A DNA stretch of 5,225 nt, from the NCBI GenBank assembly GCA_015493185.1, contig WGDQ01000734.1, positions 1-5,225 of the forward strand, written 5' to 3'. Made by a program: the position numbers and the translations under genes. Under the pieces are notes generated by a model that was given only the letters and a program-made list of their open reading frames with translations, searched no databases and had not been told where the DNA came from. Below, piece by piece: positions 1 to 5,225 of this stretch; the stretch's first letter is position 1, and the number at the start of each line of letters is the position of its first letter. The DNA is from Planctomycetaceae bacterium (lineage in GTDB: Bacteria > Planctomycetota > Planctomycetia > Pirellulales > JAEUIK01).

Positions 1-199
1 GACTCTGATCGTAGATAGCCGGCAGAATTGCCAACGCGAGTTGACCGGTGCGGTGCGGACCGTGACCACCTGACGAAACGATCGGTTTGCAACGTGCCAC
101 ATCGTTGCTGATGGATCGACGCTCAGCACGCGGCGATCGGCATTGCGTTCGATTGGAATGAAAAAGAATCAACGGTCGGCCGATCGCGTGCGGTGAAGC

Positions 200-229
200 G
201 TGTGCACTGTAAAAGTGTGCAGTGTAAAA
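200..229 (+). repeat. Imperfect 15-bp tandem direct repeat upstream of mutL
   Basis: Two adjacent copies of GTGTGCANTGTAAAA occupy 200-214 and 215-229, differing only at the eighth base (C in the first copy, G in the second). The difference also creates short inverted pairs across the junction, such as TGCAC (203-207) with GTGCA (217-221) and CACTG (205-209) with CAGTG (220-224). The repeat lies about 90 bases before the mutL start. A regulator-binding site or a simple replication-slippage duplication are both possible; the sequence alone does not decide between them. Confidence 0.75.
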
Positions 230-231
230 AT

Positions 232-241
232 CGTCCGGACG
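232..241. promoter_or_regulatory. 10-bp perfect palindrome in mutL leader
   Basis: CGTCCGGACG is a perfect 10-bp palindrome two bases after the 15-bp tandem repeat and about 75 bases before the mutL start codon. Its position suggests an operator half-site pair, but short palindromes arise easily in GC-rich DNA. A regulatory role is inference only. Confidence 0.25.
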
Positions 242-305
242 GGAAAAAAACGATCTTGCCCGATCGAGATGCGAACCAGACGGGCATGAGAAAGCACGAT
301 AGACC

Positions 306-312
306 GGTGGAG
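306..312 (+). promoter_or_regulatory. Ribosome-binding site for mutL
   Basis: GGTGGAG at 306-312 contains a GGAG Shine-Dalgarno core ending four bases before the ATG at 317. It supports that start. The same heptamer precedes aroK, while aroDE has nothing similar. Confidence 0.55.
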
Positions 313-316
313 ACGG

Positions 317-2392
317 ATGGCCACGATCCAGAAATTGCCGCCCGAGGTTGTGAATAAGATCGCGGCGGGTGAAGTCATCGAGCGGCCGGCCAGTGTGGTG
401 AAGGAGCTGGTCGAAAACGCGTTGGACGCCGGCGCCACGCGGATCGAAGTTTCGGTAGAAAAAGGCGGGGCCGAGTCGATTCGCGTAACCGACAACGGTT
501 GTGGCATTGCGGCCGAACAGTTGCCTTTGGCCGTGGCACCGCACGCGACGAGCAAGATTTGCAACGCCGACGATTTGTTTCGTATTGCGACGTTGGGGTT
601 TCGGGGCGAGGCGCTCGCCTCGATCGCCGCGGTCAGCCACTTGTGCCTGACAAGCCGCCCCGCCGAGGCCGACGAAGGAGCCACGCTGCGGGTCGAGGCA
701 GGACGCATTGGCGAGGTGGTTCCTTGCGGCACGCCACCGGGCACGACCGTCGAGGTGCGCAATCTGTTTGTGAACACACCGGTGCGTCGCAAATTTCTGC
801 GAACGACGCAAACTGAAATGGGGCACGTGGCCGAAGCCGTTGTTCGGCTGGCGCTGGCACATCCGGACGTTCACTTCACGCTCAACCACGGGCGGCGTCG
901 AGTGCACGAACTGCCGGCCGGCGAAACCTGGTTGGCCCGCATCGGCCGGCTATTCGGGCGCGAGTTGGCCGACGGATTGATTTCTGTAGAGAGTTGCGAC
1001 GAACAGGTGCGGCTGTTCGGTTACGTGGCTCCGCCGAATCATAGCCGCGGCAACCAACGGATGCAGTTTTTGCTGCTCAACGGTCGTTTCATCCGCGATC
1101 GATCGTTGCAGCATGCGTTGAGCGAGGCGTATCGCGGTTTGTTGATGCACGGGCGCTATCCGATCGCGTTTTTGCGACTGGACATGCCGCCCGAGCTGGT
1201 GGATGTGAACGTTCATCCAACAAAGCTCGAGGTGCGGTTTCAGGACGGAGGTCGCATCTACAGCCAGGTGTTGGGCACGCTGCGGACACGTTTCTTGTCG
1301 ACCGATCTGACGGTGCCTCTGGATGCGGCGCGAGCGCAGACGCCGCCGCACGTTGGTTCGTCGCACCCGGCTTCTCGGGAAGCCGGATCGGAGGTCGATG
1401 ACCGAAGACGGGAACTGGCCGAATGGGCACAGCGAGAAATGGGACGGTCGCACCCCCATGGCGCCACGGGAAGCGAGCCGGTCGGACCAATACGGGCAGC
1501 GGCCGTGAGCGACTCTGTCGAAGAACAGCGCGATCACCGGGAGTCGCCGTCTGCCGACGAACCCTTGGCCTTGCGGCGTTTGGGCCGCAACTGGTCGGCC
1601 GAAGAAGCGCGGGCCCAAGAGGAGCGCCGGGCTCGTGATGAGGCCCTTTTTTCGTTCACGCCTCGCGATGCGACGGCACCGGGGTCGCCCTTAGCGGCGA
1701 ACGCCCCTGCGGAAGGAATGCCCCCGACGAACGATGCCCACTTGTTCGGCTTGGGCAATCGCTCGACAGTCGAGCCCTCCCAAGGTGGGCCAGACATGGC
1801 AGCGGCAGACAGTTCGCTGGCGCGGCCGCGGGCCATTCAGGTTCACAATCGCTATCTGGTTGCCGAAAGCGAGGAAGGCGTGCTGGTGATCGACCAGCAT
1901 GCGTTGCACGAGCGCGTGCTGTACGAGCAACTGCGCGAGAAGGTGCTGGCCCGCGCGGTCGAGGCCCAAGCGCTGCTGGTGCCCGAACCCGTGGATCTGA
2001 CGCCCCTCGAAGCGGCCGCCTTGCTCGAACAGCGCGAGTTGTTGGCGCAGTTGGGATTGAGGGTAGAGCCTTTCGGGGGCGACACGGTGTTGCTGACGAG
2101 CTTTCCAGCCATGTTGGCCAATCTCAAAGCCGACGACGTCCTGCGGTCGCTGGCGGGGCAGTTGGTTGAAGGACAACGAAAGCCCGAGCGACGCGACCTG
2201 CTGGACGAGCTGCTGCACATGATGGCCTGCAAAGCGGCTATCAAAGCGGGCGACCGTCTCACGCCCGAAGAGGTGGCCGCCTTGGTCGAACAGCGTCATC
2301 TGGTTCGCGACTCGCACCACTGCCCGCACGGTCGCCCGACGGCCCTGGTGTTCACTCGCGACGAGCTGGATCGGCAGTTCAAGCGAACGTGA
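317..2392 (+). CDS. mutL: DNA mismatch repair protein MutL (endonuclease type)
   Basis: This is a cytoplasmic mismatch-repair protein that links mismatch recognition by MutS to strand incision. It has 691 residues, within the usual range for the family. The N-terminal GHKL ATPase is intact: VKELVENALDAGA with catalytic E30 and Mg-binding N34, DNGCGI (D59), GFRGEAL (94-100), NTPVRRKFL (153-161) and DVNVHPTKLEVRF (296-308) with the ATP-contacting K303. A charged, proline- and alanine-rich linker covers roughly residues 335-505. The C-terminal domain carries DQHALHERVLYE (526-537), ACKAAIKA (637-644) and CPHGRP (669-674). By family alignment these supply the endonuclease and zinc-site residues D526, H528, E532, C638, C669 and H671. 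QALLVP (551-556) fits the beta-clamp-binding motif. Together these indicate a MutL that nicks DNA itself, as in bacteria lacking MutH. The start is supported by the typical N-terminus (LPPEVVNKIAAGEVIERP) and a GGAG upstream. Oddity: VAPHATSKI has P75 where E. coli has arginine. No mutS is in view. Confidence 0.97.
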   Translation: MATIQKLPPEVVNKIAAGEVIERPASVVKELVENALDAGATRIEVSVEKGGAESIRVTDNGCGIAAEQLPLAVAPHATSKICNADDLFRIATLGFRGEALASIAAVSHLCLTSRPAEADEGATLRVEAGRIGEVVPCGTPPGTTVEVRNLFVNTPVRRKFLRTTQTEMGHVAEAVVRLALAHPDVHFTLNHGRRRVHELPAGETWLARIGRLFGRELADGLISVESCDEQVRLFGYVAPPNHSRGNQRMQFLLLNGRFIRDRSLQHALSEAYRGLLMHGRYPIAFLRLDMPPELVDVNVHPTKLEVRFQDGGRIYSQVLGTLRTRFLSTDLTVPLDAARAQTPPHVGSSHPASREAGSEVDDRRRELAEWAQREMGRSHPHGATGSEPVGPIRAAAVSDSVEEQRDHRESPSADEPLALRRLGRNWSAEEARAQEERRARDEALFSFTPRDATAPGSPLAANAPAEGMPPTNDAHLFGLGNRSTVEPSQGGPDMAAADSSLARPRAIQVHNRYLVAESEEGVLVIDQHALHERVLYEQLREKVLARAVEAQALLVPEPVDLTPLEAAALLEQRELLAQLGLRVEPFGGDTVLLTSFPAMLANLKADDVLRSLAGQLVEGQRKPERRDLLDELLHMMACKAAIKAGDRLTPEEVAALVEQRHLVRDSHHCPHGRPTALVFTRDELDRQFKRT

Positions 2393-2447
2393 GCGGCAGG
2401 TGCCCGGCGGGCGAAACACGGTGAGCGGATAGAAACCGGGACGGAAC

Positions 2448-2462
2448 ACCGTGGCACACGGT
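2448..2462 (+). terminator. Possible mutL terminator hairpin
   Basis: ACCGTG (2448-2453) and CACGGT (2457-2462) form a perfect 6-bp stem around a 3-base loop, 56 bases after the mutL stop. A weak T-containing stretch (CGTTTATCTG) follows, but there is no proper U-run. An alternative pairing of 2417-2423 with 2447-2453 competes with this stem. Function as a terminator is a guess. Confidence 0.25.
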
Positions 2463-2494
2463 CGTTTATCTGTTCCATGCGGGAGTCTTGCCTG

Positions 2495-2510
2495 AGCAGG
2501 TTCGCCTGCT
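2495..2510 (+). terminator. UUCG-tetraloop hairpin downstream of mutL
   Basis: AGCAGG (2495-2500), a TTCG loop (2501-2504) and CCTGCT (2505-2510) form a perfect 6-bp stem. In RNA this gives G-UUCG-C, not the especially stable C(UUCG)G closing pair. GAGC (2494-2497) can alternatively pair with GCTC (2511-2514). No U-run follows, so termination is uncertain; it may be an mRNA 3'-end stabiliser or have no function. Confidence 0.3.
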
Positions 2511-2731
2511 GCTCGAAGTGGCTACGGAATTGGAGTAAAAAATAGACCCACGCCGCCGGGGCGAGCTCGCAATCGGTTCCCGAGCCCCTACGTGACGGGA
2601 TAGAATCGAACAACGGAGCGCGACGGCGCGAGTGGCAAGAAGCCGGCGCAACGTCGCCCCCATGAGGGCCGGGACGGACGGAACCGATGGGGCGAAATAG
2701 CAAATACCGCTGAGATATCGAACAACGCACC

Positions 2732-4219
2732 ATGATTTGTGTCAGCATTGGTCGAGGTCGCCACCGACACATGATGGCCGAACATCGGCACCTGGTAAAA
2801 CAGGGCGCCGAGCTGGTCGAATTGCGGCTCGACTATATCAATGGGCCGGTCAATGTGCGGCGCCTGTTGCGCGATCGCCCTGGGCCAGTGGTGATTACGT
2901 GCCGTCGAGAGCGCGACGGGGGTAAGTACTCGGGCAGCGAGGACGAGCGTCAGCTTTTGCTGCGCACGGCCATCGCCGAAGGTGTGGAGTACATCGATCT
3001 GGAAGAGGACATTGCTGCGGGCATTCCTCGTTTCGGTCAAACCAAACGAGTGATCAGCTTCCATCATTTTCGAAAAACCCCCGACGACCTGGAAGAGTTG
3101 CACGCTCGTATGTGCGATTTGGATGCCGACGTCGTGAAAGTTGCCACGCTGGCCAATCACACGAGCGACAATACCCGCATGCTGCGGCTCGTCTCGAACA
3201 GTCGCGTGCCGACGGTTGGCATTTGCATGGGCGACATCGGCACGCCCACACGCATTTTGGCGGGGCGTTGCGGAGCGCCGTTCACATACGCCACGTTTCA
3301 CCACGAGCGGAAGCTGGCACCCGGCCAACTGACCTTTGCCGAAATGAAGGACGTTTACCGCTACGACGAACTGACCCGCGAAACCGAGGTTTACGGGGTG
3401 ATCGCTGACCCGATCGGGCACAGCCTTAGCCCGTTGATTCACAACGCGGCGTTTCGCGCCTCGGGACTCGACAAGGTTTACATTCCTTTCCGAGTGCCGA
3501 AGAACGATTTGGCAACTTTTCTCGAGCACGACGCGCCCGAGTTGGGAGTGCGCGGTCTGAGCGTGACCATACCCCACAAGGAAAGCGTTTTACGATATCT
3601 GTCGAAAGTGGACGGCGCCGTGCGCACGGTGGGCGCCTGCAATACGATCGTGTTCGAAGACGGCGCGCTGATTGGCTACAACACCGACTACCGTGCCGCC
3701 ATGGATTGCATCGAGCGGGCCCTTTCGGAGGACGGCGCGCCACCGAAACTGAAGGGGCGCACGGCTCTGGTGCTTGGCGCCGGAGGTGTCGCGCGCGCCG
3801 TAGCACATGGTCTGAAACGGCGAGACGTGAACATCGTGATCGCGAGTCGTACCAACGAACGGGCCGATCGGCTCGCGGCTCGCGTGGGTGGTCGGGTTGT
3901 CGACTGGGGTGCGCGGCACATGGTGAGTTGCGACATGCTGATCAATTGCACGCCGGTGGGCATGCACCCTGATGTGGACGAAACACCGTTTGACAAACAC
4001 CACCTGAAGCCATCGATGCTCGTGTTCGATACGGTGTACAACCCGGAGTCGACATTGCTTATCAAAGATGCCCGCAGCCGGCGTTGTCGCGTGGTGACGG
4101 GCTTGGAGATGTTCATCCGACAGGCCGTGTTGCAGTACAAGCTGTTCACCGGACAAGAAGGGCCCGCCGAATTGATGCGTGACGTGTTCAAGCGAGCCAT
4201 TGGCCCTGTGAAATACTGA
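2732..4219 (+). CDS. aroDE: Bifunctional 3-dehydroquinate dehydratase / shikimate dehydrogenase
   Basis: This 495-residue fusion catalyses two consecutive shikimate-pathway steps in the cytoplasm: dehydration of 3-dehydroquinate, then NADPH-dependent reduction of 3-dehydroshikimate. Residues 1 to about 212 are a type I (Schiff-base) dehydroquinase: ELRLD (30-34), TCR with R58, SFHHF with catalytic H111, DVVKVAT with Schiff-base K136, MGDIGTPTR with R174, and APGQ with Q199. Residues from about 219 are shikimate dehydrogenase: GHSLSPLIHN (S231, S233), VTIPHK with catalytic K283, GACNT (N304), NTD with D319, the nucleotide loop GAGGVARA (349-356), INCTPVGM (404-411), VFDTVYNP (431-438) and GLEMFIRQ (457-464). 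An in-frame TGA at 2711-2713 with no alternative start in between fixes the ATG at 2732. No Shine-Dalgarno is visible. Oddities: D62 replaces the glutamate of Salmonella-type enzymes (E86), H112 follows the catalytic histidine where Asp is usual, and the NADPH-contact motif reads SRT (372-374) instead of NRT. The same domain order occurs in plant and chlamydial fusions. aroK, the next pathway step, follows downstream. Confidence 0.96.
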   Translation: MICVSIGRGRHRHMMAEHRHLVKQGAELVELRLDYINGPVNVRRLLRDRPGPVVITCRRERDGGKYSGSEDERQLLLRTAIAEGVEYIDLEEDIAAGIPRFGQTKRVISFHHFRKTPDDLEELHARMCDLDADVVKVATLANHTSDNTRMLRLVSNSRVPTVGICMGDIGTPTRILAGRCGAPFTYATFHHERKLAPGQLTFAEMKDVYRYDELTRETEVYGVIADPIGHSLSPLIHNAAFRASGLDKVYIPFRVPKNDLATFLEHDAPELGVRGLSVTIPHKESVLRYLSKVDGAVRTVGACNTIVFEDGALIGYNTDYRAAMDCIERALSEDGAPPKLKGRTALVLGAGGVARAVAHGLKRRDVNIVIASRTNERADRLAARVGGRVVDWGARHMVSCDMLINCTPVGMHPDVDETPFDKHHLKPSMLVFDTVYNPESTLLIKDARSRRCRVVTGLEMFIRQAVLQYKLFTGQEGPAELMRDVFKRAIGPVKY

Positions 4220-4225
4220 CACGCG

Positions 4226-4261
4226 GATTGTTCGGTCTGTGGCTCGGACACAGCGACAATC
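4226..4261 (+). terminator. Stem-loop just after aroDE
   Basis: GATTGT (4226-4231) pairs with ACAATC (4256-4261), and inside it CTGTG (4237-4241) pairs with CACAG (4249-4253) around a 7-base loop. An asymmetric internal loop (5 and 2 bases) separates the two stems. It starts seven bases after the aroDE stop codon, a natural place for a terminator or 3'-end-protecting structure. There is no downstream U-run, so intrinsic termination is unproven. Confidence 0.35.
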
Positions 4262-4687
4262 GCTTCCTCGTACGGCGCGGGCTCGATGAACGCGGCATGC
4301 CAACGCAACGACCGACGCAACAATCGCGGTTGATGGGGGCCAAGGAGCTCGACAATTCCGGTCGACACCGCTTCGGCCGCCAACACCGATGCAATGAGCA
4401 GGCGAGCGGTGCCTTCGGTTTGGCGGATGGGGCCGCGGGCAATGCGTTTGGACGCAAGATCCGGGACGTTGGGAACCTGGTGCCTCGGTGACTGCGGACT
4501 CCGAAACTTTCGGGCGGTCAGGGCATCGGGGGTACTGCGCGGTTGGCAATGGCTCGATGCTCGCGAAGAAAGAAGAAATAGACGTTGGCGCTTGTACGGT
4601 CCGTGGCGGCACACCTTGGCAACGCGGCAGTGGAGTGGAAGTGAAACGTGGCTCGTGCGGCCGAGGGAACGTGCCTGCTGAGACGGT

Positions 4688-4694
4688 GGTGGAG
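4688..4694 (+). promoter_or_regulatory. Ribosome-binding site for aroK, unusually close
   Basis: GGTGGAG at 4688-4694 matches the heptamer before mutL, but its GGAG core ends only one base before the ATG at 4696. The overlapping GGTGG at 4685-4689 may be the effective element. The spacing is unusually short, although the protein N-terminus argues strongly for this start. Confidence 0.4.
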
Positions 4695-4695
4695 A

Positions 4696-5225
4696 ATGGA
4701 CGCGACGAAGAATCTGGTGTTGATCGGCTACCGCGGGACCGGCAAAACGAGCGTTGCGCGTCTTTTGGCCGAGCGTTTGGGCTGGTATTGGGTCGATGCC
4801 GACGACGAGGTAGAACGGAGGGCCGGTAAAACGATTGCCGAGATATTCGCCCAAGATGGCGAGAAGACCTTTCGCGATTGGGAGTCGCAAACGGTAGCAT
4901 CGCTTTTCGACCAACCGCAAACGGTCGTGGCTGCCGGCGGTGGAGTCGTGATTCGACCGGAAAACAGGCGTTTGTTGCAACGCGGCGAAACCACGGTGGT
5001 GTGGCTGACGGCCTCGCCCGAGACGATCCGCTGTCGAATTCGCGACGACGCGGCCACGGCATCCCGCCGCCCACGGCTGACCGACAAGTCGGTTGTGGAC
5101 GAAGTCAGTCGTGTGTTGCGCGAACGTATTCCTCTCTATGCCGCATGCGCCGACGTGCAGGTCGACACGGAGGGAAAATCGCCGGAGGAAGTGGCCGAAG
5201 AAATTTTGAGCTGGCTCGGGCGGGC
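4696..5225 (+). CDS. aroK: Shikimate kinase, 3' end cut by window edge
   Basis: This P-loop kinase phosphorylates shikimate at the 3-hydroxyl using ATP, the step after shikimate dehydrogenase. The window holds 176 complete codons plus two bases. Shikimate kinases are usually about 165-180 residues, so only the last few residues should be missing. Visible motifs: Walker A GYRGTGKTS (11-19), the shikimate-binding DAD (34-36) and FRDWE with R60, the Walker B-like GGG (81-83), the LID segment RRPRL (124-128), and ERIPLY with R144 (143-148). The ATG at 4696 places the P-loop at residue 11, the usual distance, which supports this start. The gene follows aroDE on the same strand, but across a 476-bp gap, so co-transcription is uncertain. 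The symbol aroK is used for a generic shikimate kinase; aroL would be equivalent. Confidence 0.95.
   Translation, partial: MDATKNLVLIGYRGTGKTSVARLLAERLGWYWVDADDEVERRAGKTIAEIFAQDGEKTFRDWESQTVASLFDQPQTVVAAGGGVVIRPENRRLLQRGETTVVWLTASPETIRCRIRDDAATASRRPRLTDKSVVDEVSRVLRERIPLYAACADVQVDTEGKSPEEVAEEILSWLGR

Larger units (their letters stand above)
1..316. other. Leader region upstream of mutL, no complete gene
   Basis: No complete gene is supported here. Reading + frame 2 from base 2 gives 23 codons (beginning TLIVDSRQ) ending at a TGA at 71-73, which could be the tail of an upstream gene. Equally, a minus-strand frame starting with an ATG at 102-100 stays open to the left edge (beginning MWHVANRS). 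Neither fragment is recognisable and both may be chance. From about 103 to 316 the region is non-coding and holds a tandem repeat (200-229), a palindrome (232-241), a short A-run (244-250) and the mutL ribosome-binding site. The hexamer CGATCG occurs four times (79, 134, 181, 261). I could not identify a sigma-70-type promoter with confidence. Confidence 0.6.
2393..2731. other. 339-bp gap between mutL and aroDE, no gene
   Basis: I see no supportable gene here. A 22-codon ATG frame at 2478-2546 lacks a ribosome-binding site. The first half holds related inverted sequences: CACGGTG (2417-2423), CACCGTG (2447-2453) and CACGGT (2457-2462), so the middle copy can pair with either flank. A UUCG hairpin follows at 2495-2510, then a perfect palindrome GCGAGCTCGC (2561-2570) enclosed by GGGGC (2558-2562) and GCCCC (2584-2588). 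The last 100 bases before aroDE are purine-rich and show no clear Shine-Dalgarno. The length suggests that aroDE has its own promoter, but I could not place one. Confidence 0.6.
4220..4695. other. 476-bp gap between aroDE and aroK, no recognised gene
   Basis: No recognisable gene lies here. Three + strand open stretches follow one another in different frames (4228-4491, 4394-4681, and 4488 onward into aroK). All give Arg/Trp/Gly-rich translations with no family resemblance and no ribosome-binding site. Two antisense frames have no stop across the whole gap, because TTA and CTA are absent and TCA occurs once (near 4519). One antisense frame encodes a hydrophobic run (LLIASVLAAEAVSTGIVELL, 4401 down to about 4342) but has no ATG start inside the gap. 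The options are a decayed gene, an unrecognised gene, or strand-biased non-coding DNA. A stem-loop occupies 4226-4261, and a purine-rich stretch (about 4563-4580) lies upstream of aroK. Confidence 0.5.

Noticed and set aside
169..792. 207-codon minus-strand frame reaching from mutL into its leader
   Set aside because: Most of it is antisense to the MutL ATPase domain, and it has no motif or ribosome-binding site to support it.
1691..2449. 252-codon minus-strand frame over the mutL 3' half
   Set aside because: It is antisense to the conserved MutL C-terminal domain, and its Gln/Arg-rich translation has no recognisable features.
2494..2514. Possible tRNA T-arm because of GGTTCG within an inverted repeat
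   Set aside because: The loop is four bases instead of seven, and no acceptor stem, D-arm or anticodon arm can be drawn around it.
2478..2546. 22-codon ATG frame (MRESCLSRFACC...) spanning the UUCG hairpin
   Set aside because: It has no ribosome-binding site, is very short, and coincides with the inverted repeat, which explains its sequence better.
4188..4457. 89-codon minus-strand frame overlapping the end of aroDE
   Set aside because: The translation is Ser/Arg/Pro/Cys-rich and low in complexity, it overlaps the conserved aroDE C-terminus, and no ribosome-binding site is visible.
4394..4681. 95-codon + strand frame ending 14 bases before aroK
   Set aside because: Its position would suit an operon gene, but the translation is unusually rich in Arg and Trp, resembles no family and lacks a Shine-Dalgarno. 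It is mentioned in the gap entry only.
3590..5074. Very long minus-strand open frames (3590-5074 and 3688-4980) covering aroDE, the gap and aroK
   Set aside because: They lie antisense to two well-supported genes, have Arg/Pro/Ser-rich translations without family motifs, and are expected in GC-rich DNA where TTA, CTA and TCA are rare.
1..5225. Mobile element, CRISPR array, toxin-antitoxin or defence system
   Set aside because: I saw no terminal inverted repeats, transposase or integrase motifs, spaced repeats, or small paired genes. Content is housekeeping.

Overview
The window looks like chromosomal DNA from a GC-rich bacterium, most probably a planctomycete of the Pirellulales type. That assignment is inference. 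It rests on the fused type I dehydroquinase/shikimate dehydrogenase, the style of the MutL and shikimate kinase sequences, and the loose same-strand layout with large gaps. No rRNA or other direct taxonomic marker is present.

Layout, all genes on the + strand: (1) 1-316 is a leader with no convincing complete gene. It holds a 15-bp imperfect tandem repeat and a 10-bp palindrome just ahead of mutL. (2) 317-2392 is a complete mutL encoding an endonuclease-type mismatch-repair MutL with intact ATPase, metal-binding and predicted clamp-binding motifs. (3) 2393-2731 is a 339-bp gap with small hairpins and no gene. (4) 2732-4219 is a complete aroDE fusion combining type I 3-dehydroquinate dehydratase (N-terminal) and shikimate dehydrogenase (C-terminal). 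(5) 4220-4695 is a 476-bp gap with a stem-loop at its start and no recognisable gene. It is nearly free of antisense stop triplets. (6) 4696 to the window edge is aroK, shikimate kinase, missing only its extreme 3' end.

aroDE and aroK together encode three consecutive steps of the shikimate pathway: 3-dehydroquinate to 3-dehydroshikimate to shikimate to shikimate-3-phosphate. mutL is functionally unrelated and only shares the strand. No mobile element, CRISPR array, tRNA, rRNA or defence system was found. The window is mainly ordinary housekeeping sequence. The points worth a second look are the repeat and palindrome in the mutL leader, the over-represented CGATCG hexamer, residue substitutions in the fusion enzyme and in MutL, and the unexplained gap before aroK.
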